Positions 36,514 to 45,705 are shown, numbered from the stretch's first letter. The stretch is DNA of 64,000 nucleotides from Pseudocalidococcus sp964653145 (GCA_964653145.1 CAZZCG010000001.1:186001-250000); one strand, 5' to 3'. Numbers and translations: made by a program. The notes: generated by a model not told the origin, from the letters alone.

Positions 36514-37338
36514 ATGGGAACCTTTACGACAAAAGACGGTACTGAGATTTATTACAAGGATTGGGGTTCTGGACAACCGATTACCTTTAGTCATGGCTGG
36601 CCCCTGAATGCCGATGCCTGGGAATCACAGATGTTTTTTCTAGCTTCCCATGGTTATCGCTGCATTGCCCATGATCGGCGGGGACATGGTCGTTCGAGTC
36701 AACCTTGGCAGGGTAATGAGATGGATACCTATGCGGATGATCTAGCGGAATTGTTCCAGGCCCTGGATCTTCAAAATGCGGTCATGATTGGTCATTCAAC
36801 CGGTGGGGGAGAAGTTGCCCGTTTTATTGGCCGGCATGGGACAAGTCGCGTCGCAAAGGCGGTGTTGATGGGTTCTGTGACGCCAATTATGGTCAAGACA
36901 GAGGCCAATCCAGGCGGACTCCCCTTAGAGGTTTTTGATGGGTTTCGGGCTGCTTACCTGGCGAATCGGGCTCAATTTTTTCTTGATATTGCCAGTGGCC
37001 CATTTTTTGGCTTTAACCGGCCTGGGGCTCCAGTTTCCCAAGGGACGATTCAATCATGGTGGCAACAGGGGATGATGTCAGGCCATAAAAATGCTTACGA
37101 TTGCATTCAGGCTTTTTCTGAAACTGATTTTACTGAAGACTTGAAAAAGTTTGATATCCCAACGTTAATTGTTCATGGTGATGATGACCAAATTGTTCCC
37201 ATTGAGGCTTCAGCCAAGTTAGCGGCGAAATTGATTCCCAATGCAACACTGAAAATTTATCCTGGTGGTTCCCATAGTTTAGGAGACACGAGTAAAGATC
37301 AACTCAATGCTGATCTATTGGCCTTTATACAATCGTGA
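36514..37338 (+). CDS. Alpha/beta hydrolase (non-heme chloroperoxidase/arylesterase type)
   Basis: 274 residues from the ATG at 36514, preceded by GGGGGA 5 bases upstream. The frame opening at 36493 has only a TTG. Motifs: FSHGWPLNADAW (oxyanion region), HDRRGHGRSSQPW, nucleophile elbow GHSTGGGE, acid in LIVHGDDDQIVP and catalytic His in GGSHSLGDT. These are typical of the cofactor-free haloperoxidase/esterase family. The substrate is unknown. Confidence 0.92.
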   Translation: MGTFTTKDGTEIYYKDWGSGQPITFSHGWPLNADAWESQMFFLASHGYRCIAHDRRGHGRSSQPWQGNEMDTYADDLAELFQALDLQNAVMIGHSTGGGEVARFIGRHGTSRVAKAVLMGSVTPIMVKTEANPGGLPLEVFDGFRAAYLANRAQFFLDIASGPFFGFNRPGAPVSQGTIQSWWQQGMMSGHKNAYDCIQAFSETDFTEDLKKFDIPTLIVHGDDDQIVPIEASAKLAAKLIPNATLKIYPGGSHSLGDTSKDQLNADLLAFIQS

Positions 37339-37483
37339 TCTAGAGCATATTCATGACTAATTTTGAGAGTTAGCAGAGAGGAGGCAGGAAGTTTATGTAA
37401 ACCATTGCTATAATCTGTGGATTCTTAAGTCACAGCTTTCATGGGTGAGAATCTAATTTTCGCTTTACAGAAAGATAGATGCA

Positions 37484-37840
37484 ATGGCCAGAAAAAATCC
37501 GCCGCCTTCAAGTTGTCCGATTTTTGTCATTTGTCCCAGGCCTGGTGGTGGTTGGCAAGTAAAACAGGAGGGAATCCGAAAAAACATTAAGGCCTTTTTA
37601 ATCCAGAAAGAGGCAATCCAATTTGCGCGTGGCCTGGCTCATGATTTAGGGGGGAAAGTTATAGTTCGCGGCCTTCAAAAACCTACAGCAAGCACTACTC
37701 AAAAATCCGCTGAGTCTGAAATCTTAAAAAACACAAAGTCTCGATCAAAGGTTAAACCAGGATTTGGCGGAGCGACTGGACTTATTTTCATTCCGCCTGA
37801 GTTTGATGATCCGATTGAAGGTCTGGAAGAATACATATAA
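37484..37840 (+). CDS. DUF2188 protein with antitoxin-like C-terminal tail
   Basis: 118 residues. Residues about 12-62 match the DUF2188 pattern (ICPRPGGGWQVKQEGIRK, then QKEAIQFARGLAHD and a GGKVIV strand). A basic, Ser/Thr-rich linker follows, then GLIFIPPEFDDPIEGLEEYI. That tail resembles the C-terminus of many type II antitoxins (G-x-I-x-I-x-x-x-F-D-x-P-L-x-x-F), which binds the toxin. It lies 33 bases upstream of a RelA/SpoT-domain gene on the same strand, which suggests one operon. A role as antitoxin is inference. Confidence 0.75.
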   Translation: MARKNPPPSSCPIFVICPRPGGGWQVKQEGIRKNIKAFLIQKEAIQFARGLAHDLGGKVIVRGLQKPTASTTQKSAESEILKNTKSRSKVKPGFGGATGLIFIPPEFDDPIEGLEEYI

Positions 37841-37873
37841 TGTTTTTAAAATTATGTTAGTGAGTACAATTTA

Positions 37874-38776
37874 ATGAATAGTAGTGAGTTTCATCGTTTT
37901 CGTAGACCTTACGATCGAGTATTACGACAGTTAATGTTAGAACTTGAGTTTTTTATAGAAGATTTAGTTGGAATTAATATCTACACCTTAACTAGCCGGC
38001 TTAAAACTTATCAAAGTGCAATAGATAAGTCGAAGAGACTTAATCTTAAAATCCATGAGATGCAAGACATTGCTGGCATTAGAATTGTTGTTTCAACTAT
38101 AGATGAGGTTGATGTCATCGCTCGCTTTTTTTCTCGTAAATCTGATTCAAAAGACCTCATAATCAAGTCAGATAAGACAATCGAAAGAGTCAATGGCTAT
38201 CGAGCAAGACATTTAATATTAGAGTTTTCTGGACATTATTCCCGTTCAATGCATTCAACCTGTGTAGAAGTCCAAGTTCTTACACTTTTACAAAGCACTT
38301 TCAATTATATTTCAAGAGCATGGATATACAAAGCCAATCTTGAATTATCAAAGGAATGGGTATCAGATTTTCAAAGAATCTCTAGCGAATTACATGATAT
38401 CGATCAGAAAATTAATCAATTACAAAAGCAAGTTATTGAGTCATCTGTGTCTTCAAAGCCTGATGATCCTATTACTCCATTCTCTTTTCAAAAAGTTGTA
38501 AATGAAACCTTTGATGAAACCATTCAGCTAGGTGATGCAGTTGATATTGTAAGAATGTTAATTGATCTTGGCTGCGATACTAATGAAAAGCTAAGGAACT
38601 TTCTGAAGAGAAAAGATATATTAGCTATGTATAAAAATATTATCGCAATAGATTCAAAAAATGGACAAGCTATTATCAATGTGGTTAAAAATATGCCAGT
38701 TTATATGTTTTATATTATGTTTGGAACTCGACTTCAAATGACAAAAGAATTAATTCAAATGCTTTCTGAAGCATAA
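37874..38776 (+). CDS. RelA/SpoT synthetase-domain protein (candidate toxSAS)
   Basis: 300 residues. The N-terminal about 170 form a RelA/SpoT nucleotidyltransferase domain: R-L-K...S...DKSKR (42-55), DIAGIRIVV with D65, the G-loop GYRARH (Y109) and VEVQVLT with the catalytic Glu at E132. So the metal and catalytic residues of the synthetase appear present. No hydrolase (HD) domain is present, as in small alarmone synthetases. The C-terminal about 110 residues are helical and unrecognised. AT-rich codon use and the lack of the GGCCTGG motif suggest transfer. It could make (p)ppGpp or ppApp, or pyrophosphorylate tRNA as some toxSAS do. Confidence 0.85.
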   Translation: MNSSEFHRFRRPYDRVLRQLMLELEFFIEDLVGINIYTLTSRLKTYQSAIDKSKRLNLKIHEMQDIAGIRIVVSTIDEVDVIARFFSRKSDSKDLIIKSDKTIERVNGYRARHLILEFSGHYSRSMHSTCVEVQVLTLLQSTFNYISRAWIYKANLELSKEWVSDFQRISSELHDIDQKINQLQKQVIESSVSSKPDDPITPFSFQKVVNETFDETIQLGDAVDIVRMLIDLGCDTNEKLRNFLKRKDILAMYKNIIAIDSKNGQAIINVVKNMPVYMFYIMFGTRLQMTKELIQMLSEA

Positions 38777-38970
38777 AGCTATTCTTGTTATGGAATATTG
38801 AAGTAATACTTAAAATCACTAGATTATTGAAACTTTGATAAATTAAGTTTAGTACTAGTTGCTTACCTAAACAAAGCTAAAGGAAGTTAGATGGCCAATT
38901 TGGCTACTCTAATCCATCCACGGTTGGGTAGGGTGATGAAGCATTATGTGAAATTGGGATTTCTTTCTCC

Positions 38971-39062
38971 ATGACTATAACTGCCCCTCTGCCCAGTCAA
39001 TACATCCCCCAGGCCAAGGAAGCCAAATGGCAAAAACTCTGAGAAACCAAACAAGCCTTTCA
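38971..39062 (+). pseudogene. Duplicated 5' fragment of valS
   Basis: ATG at 38971 begins MTITAPLPSQYIPQAKEAKW, ending QKL-stop at 39042. This aligns with the start of valS at 39761 (MTTPAPLPSQYTPQATEAKW). About 62 of the first 72 bases are identical by hand count, and similarity fades by about 39062. The TGG codon of valS is TGA here. The fragment stops at the 3' edge of the DUF29 gene. Confidence 0.85.
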
Positions 39063-39063
39063 A

Positions 39064-39546
39064 TTAGATGGGCAACCAGTCTGCATCAAGGGCTTGCTCG
39101 AGCGTAAACTTGGGTTCTTCAGGAACTAACACACTGGGTAAATTACTAGCATCCAGGAAAAGGTCGCGTCCATGCCGATACTGGGTATTAAATTCAGATT
39201 CCAGAAATCGTTTTAAACTTGGGCTATTTTGCAATAGCTTGTGAAGCTCAATCCGAAAGTTTCTAATTTCTCGCCGCCACCCAGGATAACAATGCTCCCG
39301 TTCAGAATCCCAGTATTTGATCTTGAGTAAGTGTTCGCAAATCCGCATGAGATAACTAGACGCAGCATTTTTCTGACTTTTACCCAAATCGCTAATTTCC
39401 TCAATGAGATGCTCTAAATCAAGTTCTGAAAAGACCTGAGACTCTAGTTGGCGCACTGTTTTTTCAAGCCAGATAAGATAATCTTGCTCATATAACGATG
39501 TGACAGATTTTGGCTCTGCTGGAAATCGAGAAGGATTAGCAACCAT
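39064..39546 (-). CDS. DUF29 protein
   Basis: 160 residues of the cyanobacterial DUF29 family: YEQDYLIWLEKTVRQLES, DLEHLIEEISDLGKSQK, LLKIKYWDSER and a C-terminal LPEL-like region. Helical, cytosolic, function unknown. It lies between a duplicated valS 5' fragment and valS itself, on the opposite strand, and DUF29 genes are commonly multicopy. Start ATG at 39546. Confidence 0.88.
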   Translation of the reverse strand: MVANPSRFPAEPKSVTSLYEQDYLIWLEKTVRQLESQVFSELDLEHLIEEISDLGKSQKNAASSYLMRICEHLLKIKYWDSEREHCYPGWRREIRNFRIELHKLLQNSPSLKRFLESEFNTQYRHGRDLFLDASNLPSVLVPEEPKFTLEQALDADWLPI

Positions 39547-39760
39547 AAATTAATGACCAAATTGTTGCAGAGTCTTCAGCCCAGGCCTAATCTGATGGAA
39601 AACTACTGTCCTGACTCTAACCCAGGCCCCGAAAAGACTCAACATCCTTCAAATAACTAACAAAGTAATAAGGATCGGTGAGTCACCTAAGCATCCTAAT
39701 CCCAACCAGGTCAACAGCAGCCAGGTAAAATAGGTGAGCATTATAGAATTTGCCGCCTCC

Positions 39761-42481
39761 ATGACCACACCCGCTCCTCTGCCCAGCCAATACACCCCCC
39801 AGGCCACGGAAGCCAAATGGCAAGAACTCTGGGAAACCCACGCCTGCTTTCAAGCTGATCCCAACCATCCCGGTGAACCCTACTGTATTGTCATCCCACC
39901 ACCAAACGTCACGGGCAGTTTGCACATGGGTCACGCCTTTGAGCACGCCTTGATTGATGTCCTAATTCGCTATCACCGGATGATTGGCCGCAATACCCTG
40001 TGGTTACCGGGAACCGATCATGCCAGCATTGCCGTGAGTACGATTTTGGATCGGGAATTAACTGCTGCCGGAAAAACTCGGGCCGATGTCGGGCGGGAGA
40101 AATATTTAGAGCGGGCCTGGGCCTGGAAAGAAGAATCCGGTGGGACGATTGTCGGGCAACTACGGCGGTTGGGCTTGTCCGTCGATTGGAGTCGGGAACG
40201 CTTCACTATGGATTCCGGCCTGTCAGCGGCAGTCTTGGAGGCTTTCGTTCGGCTCTATGAGGATGGCCTGATTTACCGGGGGCAGTACATGGTCAACTGG
40301 TGCCCGGCGAGTCAATCCGCAGTTTCAGATTTGGAAGTGGAAAACAAGGAAGTCCAGGGGTATTTGTGGCATTTCCGCTATCCCCTCAGTGATGGCTCCG
40401 GTTATTTAGAAGTGGCGACAACCCGACCGGAAACCATGCTGGGCGATACGGCTGTGGCAGTCAATCCGGAAGATAGTCGCTATCAGGCATTAGTTGGGAA
40501 GACTTTAATATTGCCGTTAATGAATCGAGAAATTCCAATCATTGCTGATAGTTATGTGGATCCCAGTTTTGGCACAGGCTGCGTGAAAGTGACTCCAGCG
40601 CATGATCCGAATGATTTTGCCATGGGTGAACGTCATAACTTGCCGATGATTAATTTGCTCAATAAAGATGGCACACTGAATGAAAATGCTGGGGAGTTTG
40701 TGGGTTTAGATCGGTTTGTCGCTCGTAAGAAAGTTGTCGAAGCTCTCGATGCCCAAGGCTTTTTAGTTCGGGTTGAGGATTATAAACATACCGTTCCCTA
40801 CAGTGACCGGGGAAAGGTTGCGGTTGAACCTCTCCTCTCGACCCAATGGTTTGTGAAAATTCGCCCCTTGGCTGACCATACCCTGCATGAATTAGATGAC
40901 AATAACTCCCCTCGGTTTATTCCGGAACGGTGGACAAAGGTTTATCGGGATTGGCTCGTCAACTTAAAAGATTGGTGTATTTCTCGGCAACTGTGGTGGG
41001 GGCATCAAATCCCGGCCTGGTATGTGGTCAGTGAAACTAATAACGAAATTACGGATCACACGCCCTTTGTGGTGGCAAAATCCCAGGCCGAGGCTGAAAC
41101 CAAAGCTAAAGCCCAGTTTGGAGATGCGATTACCCTCGAACAAGACCCCGATGTGTTGGATACTTGGTTTTCTTCTGGACTCTGGCCCTTTTCCACTTTG
41201 GGTTGGCCTGAAAAAACCATTGATTTTGATACCTACTACCCCAATAGCACCCTAGTCACCGGCTTTGACATCATCTTTTTCTGGGTTGCCCGGATGACCC
41301 TAATGGCGGGATATTTCACCGGAAAAATGCCTTTTCAAGATGTTTATATCCATGGCCTGGTGCGGGATGAAAACAACAAGAAAATGTCGAAGTCGGCCAA
41401 TAACGGCATTGATCCGTTGCTGTTAATTAATAAATATGGCACGGATGCCTTGCGCTATACCCTCGTTAAAGAAGTAGTCGGGGCAGGCCAAGATATTCGC
41501 ATGGAGTATGACCGGAAAACCGATGAATCTGCCACTGTTGAAGCCTCTCGAAATTTTGCCAATAAACTCTGGAATGCGTCTCGATTTGTCCTATTAAATT
41601 TAGACAATCAAGCTCCATCCAAATTAGGAACCCCTGATATCAAGCAACTAGAACTTGCGGATCGTTGGCTTTTGTCTAAACTCAATCAACTGATTAAAAC
41701 CACCCGTGAACAGGTTGATCAGTATGGGTTAGGGGAAGCATCCAAAGGTCTTTATGAATTTATTTGGGGTGATTTTTGCGATTGGTATATTGAACTGGTC
41801 AAGCCCCGCCTGCAAGGAGAGGATTCTGTTAGCAAAACCACAGCTCAACAGGTCTTAGCCCAGGCCTTGGAAACAATCCTCAAACTGTTTCATCCCTTCA
41901 TGCCCCACATCACCGAAGAAATTTGGCATAGTCTCACCCAGGCCCCGGAGACAACCTATCTAGCCCTGCAATCCTATCCAGAACCGGATTTGAGTTTGAT
42001 CGATGGGGAGTTAGAGGCGAATTTCAACCTAATTATGGAAACGATTCGCACCATTCGCAATCTTCGAGCCGAAGCAGGAATTAAGCCCGGCCTAAAAATT
42101 ACGGCGATACTCCAAGGAAAAAATCCAGATGAGTTAGCTGTTCTTGAATCCGGTCAAGCCTATATCCAGCATTTAGCCCGTGTGGAAACTTTGACGATTG
42201 CTTCTGAAGCCTCGACCAATGAGCAGGTCTTTGCCGGAGTTGTGGAAACCGTGGAAGTGTTAATTCCCTTGGCTGGGGTTGTGGATGTGGTTGCCCTACA
42301 GGAAAAACTCACGAAAGATCTGCAAAAAGTGACTCAGGAAATTGAATCTGTCCAGAAACGCTTAGGTAATCCCGGATTTGTCGCCAAAGCCAAACCAGAA
42401 GTAGTCGAAGGAGCCAAAGAAGCCTTAAACGCCGCCCAACAACAGGCGGATATTCTCCAGGCCCGGTTAGGGAGGCTATAA
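39761..42481 (+). CDS. valS: Valyl-tRNA synthetase
   Basis: Class I synthetase charging tRNA-Val, 906 residues from the ATG at 39761; the frame opens at 39734 with a TTG. The HIGH motif is LHMGH in PPNVTGSLHMGHAFEHAL, the editing domain has TTRPETMLGDTAVAVNPED, DWCISRQLWWGHQIPAWY follows and the KMSKS loop is NNKKMSKSANNGIDP. The C-terminal anticodon-binding and coiled-coil arm (about 640-906) ends QQQADILQARL. It overlaps nothing and is followed after 3 bases by the GFA gene. Confidence 0.97.
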   Translation: MTTPAPLPSQYTPQATEAKWQELWETHACFQADPNHPGEPYCIVIPPPNVTGSLHMGHAFEHALIDVLIRYHRMIGRNTLWLPGTDHASIAVSTILDRELTAAGKTRADVGREKYLERAWAWKEESGGTIVGQLRRLGLSVDWSRERFTMDSGLSAAVLEAFVRLYEDGLIYRGQYMVNWCPASQSAVSDLEVENKEVQGYLWHFRYPLSDGSGYLEVATTRPETMLGDTAVAVNPEDSRYQALVGKTLILPLMNREIPIIADSYVDPSFGTGCVKVTPAHDPNDFAMGERHNLPMINLLNKDGTLNENAGEFVGLDRFVARKKVVEALDAQGFLVRVEDYKHTVPYSDRGKVAVEPLLSTQWFVKIRPLADHTLHELDDNNSPRFIPERWTKVYRDWLVNLKDWCISRQLWWGHQIPAWYVVSETNNEITDHTPFVVAKSQAEAETKAKAQFGDAITLEQDPDVLDTWFSSGLWPFSTLGWPEKTIDFDTYYPNSTLVTGFDIIFFWVARMTLMAGYFTGKMPFQDVYIHGLVRDENNKKMSKSANNGIDPLLLINKYGTDALRYTLVKEVVGAGQDIRMEYDRKTDESATVEASRNFANKLWNASRFVLLNLDNQAPSKLGTPDIKQLELADRWLLSKLNQLIKTTREQVDQYGLGEASKGLYEFIWGDFCDWYIELVKPRLQGEDSVSKTTAQQVLAQALETILKLFHPFMPHITEEIWHSLTQAPETTYLALQSYPEPDLSLIDGELEANFNLIMETIRTIRNLRAEAGIKPGLKITAILQGKNPDELAVLESGQAYIQHLARVETLTIASEASTNEQVFAGVVETVEVLIPLAGVVDVVALQEKLTKDLQKVTQEIESVQKRLGNPGFVAKAKPEVVEGAKEALNAAQQQADILQARLGRL

Positions 42482-42484
42482 GTT

Positions 42485-42874
42485 ATGACAGAAGTAAAAA
42501 CATTTACCGGGGGCTGTCATTGTCAGGCCATACGATTTCAGGTCACTGTCCGCAAGTTCCAGGCCGTGGATTGTAATTGTTCAATTTGCAGCAAGAAGGG
42601 CTTTTTGCATTTGATTGTGCCACCGGAAGATTTTGAATTACTTCAGGGCGAAGATCACTTAGCAGCCTATACCTTCAATACTGGAACCGCCAAGCACTAC
42701 TTCTGTCAAACCTGTGGAGTGCATTCCTTTTATCGGCCCCGTTCCCATCCAAATTACTACGACGTGAATTTGCGTTGTTTAGATGACTGGTGGCGACCGG
42801 AAACCCAGGCCCTATTTGAAATTAAGCCCTTTGACGGCCAGAATTGGGAGGCCCGTGTTGAAGAGATTCGCTAG
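42485..42874 (+). CDS. GFA/CENP-V-type zinc protein
   Basis: 129-residue member of the glutathione-dependent formaldehyde-activating (GFA) family, with zinc ligands in GGCHCQAIRF, CNCSICSKKG and YFCQTCGVHSFYRPRSHP. Family members bind Zn and sometimes S-hydroxymethyl-glutathione, but many are not true enzymes. It starts 3 bases after valS, so it is probably co-transcribed. Confidence 0.9.
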   Translation: MTEVKTFTGGCHCQAIRFQVTVRKFQAVDCNCSICSKKGFLHLIVPPEDFELLQGEDHLAAYTFNTGTAKHYFCQTCGVHSFYRPRSHPNYYDVNLRCLDDWWRPETQALFEIKPFDGQNWEARVEEIR

Positions 42875-42902
42875 CTGGTTGGTTTTTCCAGAGCATTTCA
42901 CC

Positions 42903-43343
42903 CTACATAATCACAGCAAGATTGAATTGACCACCTAGGGGAGCGAGAGGTTCAATAAGTTGGAGACAATCGGCCATCTCCTCCAGCAATACCCCCGACT
43001 CCTCAGCATCGAGGCCTGGTAGTGATTGGGTTTCAAGATAGTTGAAGAGGGCCCTCAGGGTGATTAAACCTTGGCCAGCCTCATACCAAGTCATCTCATC
43101 AATGCCATAACCCCAGCCTGTTTCTGGGTCGAGTACTTCATCGTCGTCGTTGTCATCGTCACCATCATTTTCCAAGTTGTAGTTGAGATCGGTGTAATCA
43201 AAAAAAGCTGAAAGCAACGGTACACCCAACTGTTGACAAACTTCATCTAGGGCATCGGCGTAATCATGCATTAAGGAATGATCATCACTCTCAGAAGAAA
43301 ACACTCGCTCCTGCAATGTTTGCACTAACAATGTCATACCCAT
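42903..43343 (-). CDS. Acidic hypothetical protein paired with DUF4240 gene
   Basis: 146 residues from the ATG at 43343, with GAGAGGGA 7 bases upstream; the longer frame to 43427 overlaps the next gene. It is very acidic with a run of Asp/Glu/Asn (NDGDDDNDDDEVLD, about residues 64-77). I do not recognise the family. It follows the DUF4240 gene by 26 bases and is probably its partner. Confidence 0.65.
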   Translation of the reverse strand: MGMTLLVQTLQERVFSSESDDHSLMHDYADALDEVCQQLGVPLLSAFFDYTDLNYNLENDGDDDNDDDEVLDPETGWGYGIDEMTWYEAGQGLITLRALFNYLETQSLPGLDAEESGVLLEEMADCLQLIEPLAPLGGQFNLAVIM

Positions 43344-43369
43344 GGCGAATCCCTCTCTTTTTTGAATTC

Positions 43370-43861
43370 TTACCAATACTTTGCGGCAACTTGAGGAAAC
43401 AGGTTCAGTAAATCCTCCTCTTCCCATCTCGCACCCGTTGGTTCTTGGGGATAGGCCATTGGCACGCGGGGCATCTCTATACCGGTTAAGGTCTCGTAGG
43501 CATCTTGGCTGGCGTAGATTAAGCCTTCACACTCTGGGTCATCTTCTTCTTCTAGGTAATCTAAAATTGCTTCTGGGTTAGCTAGAATACTGCGGTATGC
43601 GGTCTCCCCCCGCCCAATAAGCCAATAACGAAAATACTCGAAGGCATCATCTGAACAGCCACCATTAATCAGGTAAGCAATCCCCCACAAATCCCAACGG
43701 TAAGCTTCAATGACCTTCTGCCGGAAAATATAATCAAATTCAATCAACTCTGCGGGGGAAAGAGCACCCAGAAGCCGTTGCAATTCAACAATTTGGGAGT
43801 CACAGTCATTGGCACTGGCCCGGCTAGTATCAATAATTGACCAGAATTGAGTTTCAAGCAT
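43370..43861 (-). CDS. DUF4240 protein
   Basis: 163 residues from the ATG at 43861, where the family begins (MLETQFWSIIDTSR). The frame extends to 43966 without similarity. It shows the DUF4240 core: LSPAELIEFDYIFRQKVIEA, DLWGIAYLINGGCSDDAFEY, FRYWLIGRGE and YASQDAYE. The same family occurs in Streptomyces and Bacteroidetes, often near immunity-type genes. Function unknown. Confidence 0.85.
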   Translation of the reverse strand: MLETQFWSIIDTSRASANDCDSQIVELQRLLGALSPAELIEFDYIFRQKVIEAYRWDLWGIAYLINGGCSDDAFEYFRYWLIGRGETAYRSILANPEAILDYLEEEDDPECEGLIYASQDAYETLTGIEMPRVPMAYPQEPTGARWEEEDLLNLFPQVAAKYW

Positions 43862-44083
43862 TGAAGTGTAATGGGTGAAAAGTAGGATGCCCCAGACAGA
43901 ATCAACCGTACTTGCCATAGAACCTAAATGGTCGGTTATAGGACAATCAGCCGAAAAAGCTGCCAAGTCATCCCTGAGATCAAAGCCCAGACTGGATTAA
44001 ATTACCACAGTGCCCTTAATAACTCGGCCTGGAACCATGATGTTTAGATTGCAGATGATCAATTAATCACAGATAAACTGGAC

Positions 44084-44359
44084 TCAACCGCCCGCAATCG
44101 CCGGAATGATACTGACTTCATCGCCATCACTCAAGGCTGTTTGGGGGCCATCAAGAAAGCGGATATCTTCGTTGTTGACGTAGAAGTTAATAAACCGCCG
44201 CAATTGCCCTGATTCATCACAGAGGCGCCCTTTAATCCCTGGACAGTCTTGTTCTAAGGAATCTAAAAGTTCGCTAATGGTCGTGGCCTGGCATTCCAGC
44301 GTGGCCTGGTCGCGGGTGAGTTTTTGTAGGGGCGTGGGGATTAAAACTTTAACGGACAT
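44084..44359 (-). CDS. MoaD/ThiS-family sulfur carrier-like protein
   Basis: 91 residues with a ubiquitin-like fold: MSVKVLIPTPLQKLT at the start, RFINFYVNNEDIRFLDG, DGDEVSIIPAIAGG at the end. The C-terminal Gly-Gly is what is adenylated and thiocarboxylated in sulfur carriers. It lies 47 bases downstream of thrC on the same strand. In actinobacteria a similar carrier (CysO) feeds a PLP enzyme (CysM), so a role with the PLP enzyme here is possible but inferred. Confidence 0.88.
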   Translation of the reverse strand: MSVKVLIPTPLQKLTRDQATLECQATTISELLDSLEQDCPGIKGRLCDESGQLRRFINFYVNNEDIRFLDGPQTALSDGDEVSIIPAIAGG

Positions 44360-44406
44360 TTTTCACTAAATCCTCAATTCAATCAATCAACAAATTCAGA
44401 GTTCAA

Positions 44407-45705
44407 CTAGACCAAAACGGGCTGCCATTCCAGACGCTCTAGGGTACGAGACCGTTCTAAGGCCCGTTCAAAGGCATCCAGCTTGGGTTCAATTGTCAGG
44501 GGTTCGCCAATGTATCCTTGGACAGCTTCTTGGGTTTTCAGACCATTGCCGGTGATGTAAACCACGGTTTTTTCTTCGAGATCAATTTTACCCGCTTCCA
44601 CCAGTTTTTTGAGAACCGCAATCGTTGTTCCCCCAGCAGTTTCGGTGAAGATACCTTCAGTTTCCGCCAAGAGTTTAATCCCAGCGATAATTTCATCATC
44701 ATTAACCGATTCAATATTTCCGTTGGTTTTCCGGGCAATATCCAGGGCATAGACGCCATCAGCCGGGTTTCCAATGGCAATGGATTTGGCAATGGTGCTA
44801 GGTTTAACCGGATTGATAAAGTCCCGTCCCTCACTAAAGGCAGAGGCAATCGGGGAACATCCCAGGGCCTGGGCCCCACTACACCGAACGGCTTTATCGG
44901 CCACTAACCCAACTTCGACAAATTCCCGGAAGCCCTTATAAATCTTGGTGAACAGGGAGCCAGACGCCAAGGGAGCAACAATATGATCCGGTAATTTCCA
45001 ACCCAACTGCTCAATTACTTCATAGCCGAGGGTTTTCGAGCCTTCCGAGTAGTAGGGGCGCAAGTTGATGTTAACGAATCCCCAACCGTGGGTGTTGGCC
45101 ACCTCAGAGCAGAGTCGATTCACCTGGTCATAGTTGCCATGCACCGCCATCACTGTTGGCCCGTAGATCAAGGTGCCCAAGACTTTGCCCGCTTCCAAAT
45201 CCGAGGGAATAAAGACACAGCAATCCAGGCCCGCCCGAGCTGCAATGGCCGCTGTTGAATTGGCCAAATTTCCGGTACTGGCGCAGGACACTGTTGTAAA
45301 ACCTAACTCTTGAGCCCGCGTCAGAGCCACCGACACCACCCGATCCTTAAAGCTTAAGGTGGGCATATTCACCGCGTCATTCTTGATGTAGAGATGCTTC
45401 AACCCCAACCGCCGCGCCAACCGATTGGCTTTTAACAAAGGAGTCATGCCCGTACCAACATCAATGGGGGTATCGGTTTCTACGGGTAAAAAACTGCGAT
45501 ATCGCCAAATGGAGTTCGGCCCGGATTCAATGGTTTCCCGAGTAATGGTTTTAGCCAACTGGCTGAGGTCATATTTAACTTCAAGGGGGCCGAAACAATA
45601 CTCACAAACATGGATGGCCTGGGCCTCGTACTCAGCTCCACACTCCTTACATTTAAGGCCGGTGAAGTTGGCGGTGCGACTGGGGGCGGCGATGGTTGCG
45701 GTCAT
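44407..45705 (-). CDS. thrC: Threonine synthase
   Basis: PLP enzyme converting O-phosphohomoserine to threonine, 432 residues. The N-terminus carries a small zinc-ribbon-like motif (CKECGAEY...CEYCFGP). The PLP Lys is in PTLSFKDRVVSVA, with SCASTGNLANSTAAIAAR and the phosphate loop. The C-terminal part has ETAGGTTIAVLKKL and YITGNGLKT. The zinc-ribbon form is common in cyanobacteria and archaea. The MoaD/ThiS gene follows. Confidence 0.95.
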   Translation of the reverse strand: MTATIAAPSRTANFTGLKCKECGAEYEAQAIHVCEYCFGPLEVKYDLSQLAKTITRETIESGPNSIWRYRSFLPVETDTPIDVGTGMTPLLKANRLARRLGLKHLYIKNDAVNMPTLSFKDRVVSVALTRAQELGFTTVSCASTGNLANSTAAIAARAGLDCCVFIPSDLEAGKVLGTLIYGPTVMAVHGNYDQVNRLCSEVANTHGWGFVNINLRPYYSEGSKTLGYEVIEQLGWKLPDHIVAPLASGSLFTKIYKGFREFVEVGLVADKAVRCSGAQALGCSPIASAFSEGRDFINPVKPSTIAKSIAIGNPADGVYALDIARKTNGNIESVNDDEIIAGIKLLAETEGIFTETAGGTTIAVLKKLVEAGKIDLEEKTVVYITGNGLKTQEAVQGYIGEPLTIEPKLDAFERALERSRTLERLEWQPVLV

